Positions 44,313 through 53,791 of a stretch of DNA of 64,000 bases are shown here, piece after piece. The position numbers and the translations under genes were made by a program. This DNA is from Neiella litorisoli. GTDB taxonomy: Bacteria > Pseudomonadota > Gammaproteobacteria > Enterobacterales > Neiellaceae. Each line of letters opens with the position of its first letter. Positions within the stretch are counted from its first letter, which is position 1. A model generated the notes under the pieces. The model was not told the origin of the DNA and searched no databases. It saw only the letters and a list, made by a program, of their open reading frames with translations. The stretch is from assembly GCF_014773395.1 (NCBI RefSeq), contig NZ_JACXAF010000005.1, forward strand, positions 124,001-188,000, given 5' to 3'.

Positions 44313-46862
44313 ATGAACGTAACGAACAGAAATAGCGGTTTGCGCTTGAGTCCAATTGCTTTGGCGCTGCTGACTGCAATGTCAGTATCGGCCACAGCAG
44401 CAGAAGAAACGGCTAAACCAGCTCCTGCTGACGACAACATTGAACATATATATGTGATTGGTCAGGTGGCAGCGACTGAACGCTCGTTGCAAGCGCAGCG
44501 CGAGGCCGACAACATGATCACTGTGGCAACGGCTGATGCCATCGGTGATTTTCCCGATGCCAATGCCAGCGAATCGCTACAGCGGATGGTGGGCCTATCA
44601 ATCGAGCGTGATCAAGGCGAAGGGCGCTTTGTTCGAGTCCGTGGCTTGTCGCCAGACTATAACGCCGTGACGATTAACGGCAGCCGCATTCCTTCGCCCG
44701 AAGCAGGGCGTCGTGCGGTCGCTCTGGATGTGGTGCCCTCGGACTTGATTCAAACGTTGGTGGTGACCAAGTCTTTGACTCCGGATATGGATGCCGATTC
44801 ACTCGGTGGTGCTGTCGATATTCAAAGCGCATCTGCATTTGACCGTGATGGCCCGTTCTACAAGATCAATGTCGAAGGGGGTTACAACGATTTGCAAGAG
44901 CAATATAGCCCTAAAATTACCGGCGCTTACTCCACCACCTTCGCTGACAATACCATGGGGATCGCGCTGGCAGGCAGTTGGTTGAAACGTAAATTTGGCT
45001 CAGACAACGTCGAAACCGGCAACAGCTGGGATTTTGATGAAACACCCGCGTTGCTCGAAGAGCTCGAGCAGCGAGATTATCAAATCACTCGTGAACGAAT
45101 CGGCTTAGCTGCCAATTTTGACTGGCGTCCAACCGACTCCTCGCGCCTTTATTTGCGCTCACTATACAGCGAGTTTTCCGATGATGAGCAGCGCAACGCC
45201 ATTGTCAGTGAGTGGCAAGACGGGCATAGCGCGACTGGCGAAATGCTCGATGCCGAAGTGAGCCGAGAACTCAAAGATCGCGAAGAGACCCAAACCATCA
45301 CATCAGTGGTCGTTGGCGGCCAACAGGTTTTTGATGACTGGATTATTGATTATCAGGCCGGGTGGAGTGAGTCAGATGAGGATAACCCCGATTACGTGGT
45401 ATCCACGTTTGAACTCAACGAGAGCGTACCGCTGACCTTAACTGGCTCGAAAAAGCCACGCGTTGGCGCGCCTGCCGCTTACTACAACTACGATCACTAC
45501 GAATTAGACGAGATCGAAGTTTCTGATACCTACACCGATGATTCGGAATACAACGGCAAACTCGACTTTACTTACTTGACTCAGTGGCAGAGCTACGATG
45601 TTGCACTGAAGTTTGGTGGCAAAATGAGCCGTCGAGACAAAGACAACCGAGAAGATGTCTGGGTGTTGGAGGACCTTGATGACGCAGGCGTTGATGATGC
45701 CGAACTGGTAATGAGTGGTCATTTAGGCCAACCCCTAGATTACGGTCTTGGTAACTTTGGTCGTGCTATTGCAGCGAAAAGCATCCGCGATTTAGTGAAA
45801 CGGGTGGGCGTTGATGGTTATCACGATGAAGTGGAATCGCAAATCAACAACTACTCGATGACTGAAGATGTTGATGCCGCTTACCTGATGGCGACCATTA
45901 CCCTGACTGATATGACAGTGATAGCTGGTGTTCGATTTGAGACCACCGACTTCAGTGCGAAAGGTTGGCAATACAACGACATCAATGAGCGTTTTACCGA
46001 GCGTAAAGTCAGCAACGACTATAATCACTGGCTGCCTTCGATACAGTTCCGTTACGATCTTAGCGAAGAAATGGTGCTAAGAGCTGCTTGGACTAATTCG
46101 ATCGTCCGGCCGACCTTCGAGCAAATGGCTCCGGGCTTTGTGCTTGAAGACGATGATGGCGATGTCGAGGCCGAATTTGGTAACCCCGGACTCGAAGCGT
46201 TGGAGTCGATGAACTTAGATTTGGCGCTTGAATATTACATGGGCGAGGCGGGAGTAGCGTCTGCGGGCTTTTTCTACAAGGATATCGAAAACTTTATTTA
46301 CGGCTCTGATATAGCGGGTAGCGAAGGTTATGAAGACTTTGCCAAAGCCGACACCTTTGCCAATGGTAAATCAGCCGACATTTATGGCCTAGAGCTTAAT
46401 TGGGTCAAGCAATTTGCCGAGTTACCAGCGCCTTGGAATGGCCTCTTAATGAGCGCCAATGCCACTTTTACCGATTCTGACGCTGATATTAGTTATTACG
46501 ACGATGGTGTCCGGCAGACGCGTTCAATTCCGTTTCCAAGTCAATCAGATGAGACGGCGAATTTCGCAGTTGGCTACGAAGATAACGCGTTGAGTTTACG
46601 GTTGTCGGCGGCTTACAAGTCAGAGTATTTGCTGGAAGTCGATAGTGTTGACGACAAAACCTATGACGTTTATGAAGACAGCCATCTGCAAGTTGATTTT
46701 ATTGCCAAGGCTTATCTTCAGGAAAACATCCAAGTTTATTTCAACGCCCTCAATCTAACGGATGAAGGTTACTACGCCTACGCCAATGCTGACCGTTACA
46801 ACGTGCAATATGAAGAGTACGGTCGTAGCTATCAACTCGGCGTGACGATTACCGGACTGTAA
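44313..46862 (+). CDS. TonB-dependent receptor of the phytase operon
   Basis: An 849-residue outer-membrane receptor: signal peptide (to about MSVSATAAEE), a TonB-box-like IEHIYVIGQV, a plug with DANASESLQRMVGLSIERDQ, FVRVRGLSPDYNAVTINGS and VTKSLTPDMDADSLGGAVDI, then a beta barrel ending in YQLGVTITGL. This plug pattern is the TonB-Xanth-Caul (TIGR01782) type. The phytase gene follows 12 bases later, so the receptor most likely imports inositol phosphates or their breakdown products. Confidence 0.88.
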   Translation: MNVTNRNSGLRLSPIALALLTAMSVSATAAEETAKPAPADDNIEHIYVIGQVAATERSLQAQREADNMITVATADAIGDFPDANASESLQRMVGLSIERDQGEGRFVRVRGLSPDYNAVTINGSRIPSPEAGRRAVALDVVPSDLIQTLVVTKSLTPDMDADSLGGAVDIQSASAFDRDGPFYKINVEGGYNDLQEQYSPKITGAYSTTFADNTMGIALAGSWLKRKFGSDNVETGNSWDFDETPALLEELEQRDYQITRERIGLAANFDWRPTDSSRLYLRSLYSEFSDDEQRNAIVSEWQDGHSATGEMLDAEVSRELKDREETQTITSVVVGGQQVFDDWIIDYQAGWSESDEDNPDYVVSTFELNESVPLTLTGSKKPRVGAPAAYYNYDHYELDEIEVSDTYTDDSEYNGKLDFTYLTQWQSYDVALKFGGKMSRRDKDNREDVWVLEDLDDAGVDDAELVMSGHLGQPLDYGLGNFGRAIAAKSIRDLVKRVGVDGYHDEVESQINNYSMTEDVDAAYLMATITLTDMTVIAGVRFETTDFSAKGWQYNDINERFTERKVSNDYNHWLPSIQFRYDLSEEMVLRAAWTNSIVRPTFEQMAPGFVLEDDDGDVEAEFGNPGLEALESMNLDLALEYYMGEAGVASAGFFYKDIENFIYGSDIAGSEGYEDFAKADTFANGKSADIYGLELNWVKQFAELPAPWNGLLMSANATFTDSDADISYYDDGVRQTRSIPFPSQSDETANFAVGYEDNALSLRLSAAYKSEYLLEVDSVDDKTYDVYEDSHLQVDFIAKAYLQENIQVYFNALNLTDEGYYAYANADRYNVQYEEYGRSYQLGVTITGL

Positions 46863-46874
46863 GGAGCCAGCAAG

Positions 46875-48770
46875 TTGTTTTCTATTTCTCATAATTTCAT
46901 TCAAGGTATCGTCGGCCGGTCCTCTCGGTTTGGGCTTGCCACTGCTGTTATCGGCACATTGACGATCGCTGGCTGTCAGCAGGAGCAGTCCCAACCAAAG
47001 GCGCTGGAGCTGTTGCCAAGCGCAAATGTGAGCTGGCTTGATGCCACCAATCGCAATGCTCAGTCTCGTCAACTTAAGGGCGCCGTGTGGCAAGCACAAT
47101 TGCTTGATGATGGCCGAGCAATGCTGGTGGAACGCCAGCCGGACAATGCCGCTCGAGCCGAGCGGTTGCAGATAGAATTTGCCGATATGCTCGCTGATGA
47201 GTTTTGTCTATACGCAAGTCCCATCAGTGATAATTTGTACGCCTTTGTGCAAGACGGCCGCGCTCGCAGTGAGCAATGGCTATTGGCCGAGCGGGGCAAG
47301 CTGCTCAACGACGCGATTAAAGTTCGGCAGTTGCCGGTAGGTTATGACACCAGCTTGTGCGTGGTCGATGATCGTCGAGGACACTTGTACATGACCGAAG
47401 AGGCGGTCGGGGTGTGGCGTTACCATGCCGAGCCCGAGACCATGACTGAGCGTCAACCTGTTGCGATGGAACAACCGTGGGGAACTTTACAAGGTAAAGT
47501 AGAGGCAATGTCGTGGTTATCCGATGGGCGGCTGGCCTTACTCACCAGTGATGAACTGCAGTTATTGAGCACGGAGTCGAGCGATTTCTCTGGACCAATG
47601 ACGGTTGCTCGTTGGCCTTTTGACGTTGCCGTTAACAATGGCCACGATCAAGTCGAGTTCGAACGTATGTGGTGGTCGGATACTGATACTGGGCAGCTTA
47701 CCGTGGCTTTAGGCAACGATGACGTTGCCGAAGTTTGGACAGGCCAGCTAGCTAAAGATCAAACGCTGTTGGCGGCCTATCAACAAGCGGGCATGGATGC
47801 CATTGCTGAAGTCCAGCCAAGTTATCAGACTGCCCCGGCAGAGCAAACGGGCGATGCCATGGATGATCCGGCCATTTGGTTTAACCCAAATAGAGCTGCA
47901 CACTCTTTGGTATTAGGCACGCACAAAAAGCACGGCTTGTATGTGTACGATTTACAAGGAAACACGCTGCAGGTATTGGCTGATGGTCAGCTCAACAACG
48001 TTGATGTCCGTTCTTTAGAACAACCGATTGGGCCTTATTATGGTATTGCTAGCGCCAGTCGGCGTGATGACAATACGGTGGTGCTTTACGGGATTAGAGC
48101 GGATCGCAAGGTAATTAAACTCGCTAAGTTTGAAACACCATTGAGCAAAATCTATGGTATTTGCATGGGCTTTGTTGAGGGGCAATTGGCGGTGTTTCCC
48201 AATGATAAGGATGGCCGCGTATTGCATTACCAAGTTGGTACCGACCAAACTGCTCAGAGTTGGCAACCCAAGCTCATGCAAACTTTTAAACTAGGCTCTC
48301 AACCAGAAGGTTGTGTCGTTGATGATGTCCGTCAGCAACTCTTTGTCGGCGAAGAAGATGTTGGGGTCTGGATGATGCCATTGAATCAGGATGATGCAAA
48401 TTGGCAAGCCATCGCTCAAGTTGGTCAACAATTGCATGCGGACGTTGAAGGGGTTGCGATCGCTCGTGGCGAGCCCGACTTGTTAGTGGTGTCGAGTCAG
48501 GGCAATGATAGCTATGTGTTGTACCAAGCAAGTTTCCCTTATGAGTATGTTGGCCGTTTTCGAGTGGGCTTAAATGCCGAGAAGGGCATTGATGGCAGCT
48601 CAGAAACTGATGGTTTAGACGTCTTAACGATGCCACTCAATACTGATTTTCCTAACGGCGTGCTGGTGGTGCAAGATGGCCGTAATTTGATGCCAGATCA
48701 GCCTCAGAATTTCAAATTTGTTAGCTGGGCTAATGTCCTAGATCGCTTGCGAACTGCTGATCAACAATAA
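46875..48770 (+). CDS. Two-domain beta-propeller phytase lipoprotein
   Basis: A 631-residue protein with a lipoprotein signal (TLTIAGC) and two phytase-like halves. The C-terminal half (about 330-625) has the complete set: DAMDDPAIWFNP, LVLGTHKKHGLYVYDLQG, LNNVDVR, KLGSQPEGCVVDD, LFVGEEDVGVW and HADVEGVAI. The N-terminal half keeps the repeat EEAVGVWRY but is less complete. Such phytases use Ca2+ to release phosphate from phytate; the incomplete domain is thought to help activity. TTG at 46875 has AAGGAG eight bases upstream. Co-transcribed with the receptor. Confidence 0.88.
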   Translation: MFSISHNFIQGIVGRSSRFGLATAVIGTLTIAGCQQEQSQPKALELLPSANVSWLDATNRNAQSRQLKGAVWQAQLLDDGRAMLVERQPDNAARAERLQIEFADMLADEFCLYASPISDNLYAFVQDGRARSEQWLLAERGKLLNDAIKVRQLPVGYDTSLCVVDDRRGHLYMTEEAVGVWRYHAEPETMTERQPVAMEQPWGTLQGKVEAMSWLSDGRLALLTSDELQLLSTESSDFSGPMTVARWPFDVAVNNGHDQVEFERMWWSDTDTGQLTVALGNDDVAEVWTGQLAKDQTLLAAYQQAGMDAIAEVQPSYQTAPAEQTGDAMDDPAIWFNPNRAAHSLVLGTHKKHGLYVYDLQGNTLQVLADGQLNNVDVRSLEQPIGPYYGIASASRRDDNTVVLYGIRADRKVIKLAKFETPLSKIYGICMGFVEGQLAVFPNDKDGRVLHYQVGTDQTAQSWQPKLMQTFKLGSQPEGCVVDDVRQQLFVGEEDVGVWMMPLNQDDANWQAIAQVGQQLHADVEGVAIARGEPDLLVVSSQGNDSYVLYQASFPYEYVGRFRVGLNAEKGIDGSSETDGLDVLTMPLNTDFPNGVLVVQDGRNLMPDQPQNFKFVSWANVLDRLRTADQQ

Positions 48771-48777
48771 ACTCGCT

Positions 48778-48814
48778 AGTAAACCTGCGGGCAATGACGG
48801 CTCGCAGGTTTACT
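48778..48814 (+). terminator. Terminator after the phytase gene
   Basis: AGTAAACCTGCG and CGCAGGTTTACT form a perfect 12-base stem around a 13-base loop, seven bases after the phytase stop. The remaining about 220 bases to the next gene show nothing further I can name. Confidence 0.75.
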
Positions 48815-49035
48815 AAGTGATGCAGGCACTTTCTTCCTACTTTGTTTTGCCAAATCTGTGATCCTTAGCGCTGCTAGAGGCGTAACGGAACTTTAAGAGA
48901 TGATCTGGGTCTATAAAACCAGTAACCAAAGTTTTATCCGGCAACATTTTTGATAACTATTGGAGATGTTAATAATCTGTTGGCCCGATGCAGTTGGCTG
49001 TGGTTTGAGGTGAAAGTTGTTCTGGAGTAGTTGAT

Positions 49036-49338
49036 ATGTTCCGAGATTCTAACCTCAAGGATGAATTGCTAATTAATGTGTTAAGACTTCCTCTGGTGAT
49101 GGCGTTTTTGGCGTCATTTGTGTTTGTCAGTGATTTCAGAGGATACGGCGCATGGTTTGGCCAAAATGCCCTCACCGCCGTGACCGCGGTGGTGATGATT
49201 GCGCTGACGGTGGTGACGTTTCCGCGTTGTTTACAACTGCAAAAAAAGCTGTCGCGAAGAAATAAACCCAACAAAACCATGCGTATTGTTCGTTGTATAC
49301 GCCGCGGCATCGCCAAACGCGAAGCCCGATTCTCTTAA
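49036..49338 (+). CDS. Small membrane protein, unknown
   Basis: A 100-residue protein with two hydrophobic helices (about residues 15-34 and 42-62) and a very basic C-terminal third (KLSRRNKPNKTMRIVRCIRR). GGAG eight bases before the ATG at 49036 supports translation. No family is recognised. It stands alone, convergent with the MFS gene. Confidence 0.55.
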   Translation: MFRDSNLKDELLINVLRLPLVMAFLASFVFVSDFRGYGAWFGQNALTAVTAVVMIALTVVTFPRCLQLQKKLSRRNKPNKTMRIVRCIRRGIAKREARFS

Positions 49339-49380
49339 ACTTGAGCTGATACCGCATTCCCACATGCGGTACTCAGCCCA

Positions 49381-50595
49381 TTAGCTTCTTGCCCAAGCGA
49401 CTTCCCGTCCCGCTTCTGGCTTCGTTGGAATGCAAATCGCCAGTAACAACGAGCTCACCGCAAAACCCGCCCCGATTAAAAACACTGCTGCTTGCGAGTA
49501 TATCCAGACGATTCCTAATAAGGCCGGGATAACCACGGCTGCAATGTGATTAATGGTAAAGCTGACGCTGGCGGAGGCGGCGATATCACGTGGGTCGGCA
49601 ATTTTCTGGAAATAGGTATTAATAGCGATGGCAAAGGCAAAAAACAGGTGATCGATGATGTAAAGACCAGCGGCGACATTGGCATTGTCGACCAGCGCAT
49701 AACTGACAAATACGACAATTAAGCCAACATACTCAATAATCAACGCGCGACGTTCACCGACTCGACCGATAAATGCGCCAATCTTTTTGGCAAACAAAAA
49801 GTTAAATACATAGTTGGCGATAAACAGAGTACTGATCTGGCTGACGCTATAACCAAATTTTTCCACCATCATGAAGCCGGCGAATACTATAAAGATCTGA
49901 CGGCGCGCACCACTGAGAAAGACCAAGGCGTAGTAGAGCCAGTAGCGTTGCCGGAGAATCAATTTTTTATGCTGAGTAGCGTGCTGAGCAAAGTTGTTAA
50001 AATAGGACATTACGGCCAGCGTAGCGACAATGCCTAACCCACCGACAAGAGCATAAACCCAAACATAATCCACCCCTAATTGCCCCATCGCTAGCCAAAT
50101 CAGGCCATAGGCCGATAACGATGCCACCGCTTTGACCGACAGCGCTTGGCCCATAAATTCAGCCGTATCTTTTTTATCGAGCCACTGCAGAGTGAGCGAC
50201 TTATTGATGGTTTCAAAGTAATGAAAACCGACCGACATAATGACCGTGGTGATGTACAAGCCTAATGCGTTGGGGAAAAAGCCCGTGAGCAAAATGCCAA
50301 TAAACATGGTGGCAAGCGACAGCAAGGCAAAAGACTGTTCGCGGATCAGTAACAGAATAAAGATTGCGGTAAAGGCGAGGAAGCCTGGGATCTCTCGAAC
50401 ACTTTGCAGAATGCCTATTTCAACCCCCGTAAATTGAGCCCGCTCAACCACAAAGTTATTGAGCAGTACCATCCAGGTGGCAAAGCCGAAAGACATCAAA
50501 AACATCATGCACAACAATAATTGTTGCGGGGTACGGGTGACTCGAAACATGTTGAACAAACCGGAAGATACGGAAGCGGCTATGTTAGCACGCAT
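49381..50595 (-). CDS. Major facilitator superfamily transporter
   Basis: A 404-residue protein with 11-12 membrane helices and a central basic loop (ATQHKKLILRQRY) between the two six-helix halves, the usual MFS layout. The weak inter-helix motifs do not point to a substrate. Upstream on the minus strand are the structured repeats at 50601-51300, from which its transcript must start or through which it passes. Confidence 0.72.
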   Translation of the reverse strand: MRANIAASVSSGLFNMFRVTRTPQQLLLCMMFLMSFGFATWMVLLNNFVVERAQFTGVEIGILQSVREIPGFLAFTAIFILLLIREQSFALLSLATMFIGILLTGFFPNALGLYITTVIMSVGFHYFETINKSLTLQWLDKKDTAEFMGQALSVKAVASLSAYGLIWLAMGQLGVDYVWVYALVGGLGIVATLAVMSYFNNFAQHATQHKKLILRQRYWLYYALVFLSGARRQIFIVFAGFMMVEKFGYSVSQISTLFIANYVFNFLFAKKIGAFIGRVGERRALIIEYVGLIVVFVSYALVDNANVAAGLYIIDHLFFAFAIAINTYFQKIADPRDIAASASVSFTINHIAAVVIPALLGIVWIYSQAAVFLIGAGFAVSSLLLAICIPTKPEAGREVAWARS

Positions 50596-50600
50596 CGCTG

Positions 50601-51300
50601 GCGGCAGAAGCTCTCCTAGTCAATTCCCAAGCAGCTTCCAACCGTCCGAGCACCGTCATGCTGCAACGAACTAAATGGAGGTAGCCAACTGCCACTGAGG
50701 TGCTTCAGCCGACATGGATGTCGAGTGTGGAGCGTTCCAAGGGCGGATCTGAGCGTCACCGAAAGGGCGGTTGGCTGCCGCTCGATGCTAAATAGGAGAC
50801 CATCGCAGCTTGCGATTTGCCCAGTCGAGACGCCGAGAATACTTTGCTGACGGGCTCCTGCCCTCTGCAAAGCCCCGCTCCGGCCTCCTGCCTACGCGAC
50901 AACTTCATAAAGTTGTCCCATGATGGCTCTGCTGCCGCTTCCATGCGGCAGAAGCTCTCCTAGTGAATTCCCAAGCTGCTTCCAACCGTCCGAGCGCCGT
51001 CATGCTGCAACGGGCTAAATGGAGGTAGCCAACTGCGACTGAGGTGCTTCAGCCGACATGGATGTCGGGTGTAGAGCGTTCCAAGGATGGACTTGAGCGT
51101 CACCGAAGGGGCGGTTGGCTGCCGATTTAGGCAAAAGAGGCAACCATCGCAGCTTGCGATTTGCCCAGTCGAGACGCCGTGAAATCGTCCATGATGGCTC
51201 TGCTGCCGCATCCTTGCGGCAAAAGCTCTCCTAGTCAATTCTCAAGCTGCTTCTAATCGTCCGAGCGCCGTCATGCTGTAACAAACTAAATAGAGGCGTT
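50601..51300. repeat. Two and a third tandem copies of a structured repeat
   Basis: The unit begins GCGGCAGAAGCTCTCCTAGT and recurs at 50601, 50945 and (as GCGGCAAAAGCTCTCC) 51216. Unit 1 is 344 bp, unit 2 is 271 bp, and unit 3 is cut off after about 85 bp. Units 1 and 2 match closely except for a roughly 70-bp segment (about 50850-50920) found only in unit 1. Each contains short hairpins: CTGCCGC/GCGGCAG, CCGACAT/ATGTCGG, ATCGCA/TGCGAT. Open frames on the minus strand of each unit are similar to each other but look like by-products of the repeat. No protein gene is supported. Confidence 0.75.
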
Positions 51301-51309
51301 TGGTATCAG

Positions 51310-52113
51310 CTACGCCGCTCGGCCGGTGACAATAGTCAGCTCTGGGCGTAATTGGTCGATTTGCTTTTGGGTGTTGCTCCAATGTAACAACTCGATTTCG
51401 CCTGACACATGTTCAACCGCTGCGGTGCAGCTCTCCACCCAGTCGCCATCGTTAAGATATAAAACACCGTCTTCGTAACGCATATTGGCACAATGGATGT
51501 GACCGCAGACCACGCCATCAACGCCGCGGCGCTTTGCTTCGCGAAGGGCTGCATCCTCAAATCGTTTGATCGCCGCTTCAGCTTTTTTCACTTTCTTCTT
51601 GAGATAGGCCGCCGCTGACCAATAAGAAAAGCCACACCATGAACGGCCTCGATTGACCCAGCGGTTGATGAATAGCAGCAAATCGTATCCTTTATCGCCA
51701 AGCCAATGATGCCAACGGCCACACTTAACCACGCCATCAAACTCATCGCCATGGAGCATCAGCAACTTGCCATAAGCAAGTGACTCATAGACATAGTCGC
51801 GGTGGCATTCGACGCCCTGAAAAACGCTGCCGTGGTAGCCGCGCATGGATTCATCATGGTTACCGGGTATGTAGATGACTCGGCAGCCCTGACGGGATTT
51901 TTCCAACAAGGCATCGAGTACCCGCTGGTGTGATGACGGCCAGAACACTTGCCGTTTCATCGCCCACAGATCCACCACATCGCCCACCAAAAATAAGTGG
52001 TCGCAAGTTGTTTTCGCCAGAAAGTCGAGCAGGAATTCAGCTTTGCAGTCGCGGTAGCCAAGGTGAATATCAGACAGCCAAATCGCGCGGTAGTGTTGTG
52101 TCGTCCCTTGCAT
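51310..52113 (-). CDS. UDP-2,3-diacylglucosamine diphosphatase-like metallophosphoesterase
   Basis: A 267-residue calcineurin-type phosphoesterase with all metal motifs: LSDIHLG, GDVVDLW, PGNHDE, LMLHGDEFD and CGHIHCAN. Sequence type and length are those of the LpxH-like group outside classical LpxH (about 240 aa), which acts in lipid A synthesis; a housekeeping lpxH may exist elsewhere. The ATG at 52113 has GAGGG upstream at a good distance; an in-frame start at 52143 is less likely. Confidence 0.75.
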   Translation of the reverse strand: MQGTTQHYRAIWLSDIHLGYRDCKAEFLLDFLAKTTCDHLFLVGDVVDLWAMKRQVFWPSSHQRVLDALLEKSRQGCRVIYIPGNHDESMRGYHGSVFQGVECHRDYVYESLAYGKLLMLHGDEFDGVVKCGRWHHWLGDKGYDLLLFINRWVNRGRSWCGFSYWSAAAYLKKKVKKAEAAIKRFEDAALREAKRRGVDGVVCGHIHCANMRYEDGVLYLNDGDWVESCTAAVEHVSGEIELLHWSNTQKQIDQLRPELTIVTGRAA

Positions 52114-52272
52114 GGGCAAACCCTCTGTATGGTTTGGCGCCAACTTAGGGGCCGCTCTTTACGTTCCGGTGACATCCACTTGATTGTTTTGTGACAGCGA
52201 TTCTGACAGTAAAAAAGCGAGTGGACCGACAGAAAGCCAACTCGCTGATCAACATTCGATCGAACTGTGCGA

Positions 52273-53217
52273 TTAGCGCGTCAGTACGATTTCTCCCTTA
52301 ATAGTGGAGATCTTTACCGCACCGCTGGCGTCGCCCAGAGAGAAGCTTAACGATTGAAAACCCGTGTATTGTTGCTCTTTGATTTTGTCATCAGAGAGTT
52401 TGTTGACGATATCGCCCTGATGACCATCGATGGTGAATTTGGCCTGAGGTTGTTCGACGAATACAAACTTAATGTCACCGCCTACCGATGAGGCTTTGAT
52501 GCGGCCTGCCTCCGCCAGTGTGATGGTGGCATCGATGTCACCATTCACCGAGCTAACTTCAAGCTCATTGACTGTGCTGCCCGACAGCTGAATGTCGCCG
52601 TTGACTGTGGTGGCGCGAAATGAACCAACGTTGCCTTCAATGTCGATGTCGCCATTGACCGTTTCCAGACCAATACTGTCGCCGCGTAAATTCGCCACGG
52701 TGACATCGCCGTTGACTGTGTTTAGTTTCAGATCGCCATTGATGTCTTTGCTATCAACGTCACCATTGATCACCTCAACTCTGACTTTGCCGTTGATCCG
52801 CGACAAGTCGATATCGCCGTTGATGGTTTCTGAATTTAAATCTCCGTCGAGCAAATCCAAAGTGAGGTCACCATTGGTGGACTCATAATTGACGCTACTT
52901 TGCTGTGGCAGGTAAATCGTTAAGCGGTCGCCTTTGCTGTTATTCCAGCTACCGTCTTTTTCCTTCACCGTGATTTCAATGGTGCTGCCGCGGCGCTCGA
53001 ATACAAACTCTTCGGCGTTATCTGATAATTCGCCGGTGACTTGGACTTCATTTTTATCCCAGCCTTTAATACTGACCTTGCCATTAACATGAGTGACTTC
53101 GACTCGCTCGCCGGGGTTGGCAGCTAATGTTTGGTCGATCGCTTCGCCTGCTTGGGCGAGGGTTGTTAGCCACAAGCTGAGGCTAACGATGGTGGCCGAT
53201 AATAGGTTCTTCTTCAT
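52273..53217 (-). CDS. DUF4097-type repeat protein, exported
   Basis: A 314-residue protein with a signal peptide (MKKNLLS to TLAQAG) and at least seven repeats built on VNGDI/INGDV, each one turn of a beta-solenoid-like DUF4097 domain. It should reside in the periplasm or outer surface. Function unknown; such genes commonly follow ECF sigma/anti-sigma pairs, as here, and may belong to an envelope stress response. AGGAG lies six bases before ATG 53217. Confidence 0.72.
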   Translation of the reverse strand: MKKNLLSATIVSLSLWLTTLAQAGEAIDQTLAANPGERVEVTHVNGKVSIKGWDKNEVQVTGELSDNAEEFVFERRGSTIEITVKEKDGSWNNSKGDRLTIYLPQQSSVNYESTNGDLTLDLLDGDLNSETINGDIDLSRINGKVRVEVINGDVDSKDINGDLKLNTVNGDVTVANLRGDSIGLETVNGDIDIEGNVGSFRATTVNGDIQLSGSTVNELEVSSVNGDIDATITLAEAGRIKASSVGGDIKFVFVEQPQAKFTIDGHQGDIVNKLSDDKIKEQQYTGFQSLSFSLGDASGAVKISTIKGEIVLTR

Positions 53218-53278
53218 CTTGTGCTCCTGCGTCTTTGTCGTCCCAGCCATCAGCTAGGCGCCGTTATTCGTTGTATCT

Positions 53279-53791
53279 CTAAATGTGGATTAATTTCGGG
53301 GCGTGGACCCGTTCTATCAGTTGCAATTGTTGTTGGTAGACGCTCTGTAGCATCTTCAATAGTGTTGGGTTTCTTGGGTCATGTTCGAGCGCCTCCTTAA
53401 TGGCGTTGGCGGCATCCTCAAGTTCATCAAGCTGCTGCTGCCAATTGTCGGTGAATGCCGGCTTCCCTTTGAGGGCAACCAGTAAACTGTCTTTTTGCAG
53501 CTGGTGGTTGTCGCTCATTGCGGCAATAAACTGTTGGCTTTGAGCCAATGCTAATTGTTGGGCACGCTGCTCGATGTAGTGGTTGCTACCGAACCAGCCC
53601 AGTACGGCAATTAAGCACACCGATGCTGCTGTGGCTAACCAGCGCAGAGGGCTCGCGGCGGCTTTGGTCTGCTGCGGACTCTCGGCAAGAGCATGTTCAA
53701 TGCCACGCCAGAGATCGCGCTTGGGTTGCTGTTGTCGGGGCAAGGCGTCGATTTGTCGCTGTAATTGCTGCTCAAATTCATGGTTAGTCAT
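53279..53791 (-). CDS. Putative anti-sigma factor (membrane)
   Basis: A 170-residue protein: a cytoplasmic N-terminal region (residues 1-47, Gln-rich, LWRGIEHAL), one membrane helix (about 48-68) and a periplasmic helical part. It overlaps the ECF sigma gene by eight bases. Position and topology are those of an anti-sigma factor; no zinc (HxxxCxxC) motif is present, so it is not of the ZAS type. Confidence 0.6.
   Translation of the reverse strand: MTNHEFEQQLQRQIDALPRQQQPKRDLWRGIEHALAESPQQTKAAASPLRWLATAASVCLIAVLGWFGSNHYIEQRAQQLALAQSQQFIAAMSDNHQLQKDSLLVALKGKPAFTDNWQQQLDELEDAANAIKEALEHDPRNPTLLKMLQSVYQQQLQLIERVHAPKLIHI

Noticed and set aside
50616-51238. Minus-strand ORFs of 84 and 92 codons in the repeat region
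   Set aside because: They resemble one another only because the repeat units do, have no good ribosome sites, and contain a low-complexity RRQPTA/RHPCRLKH composition typical of frames across hairpins.
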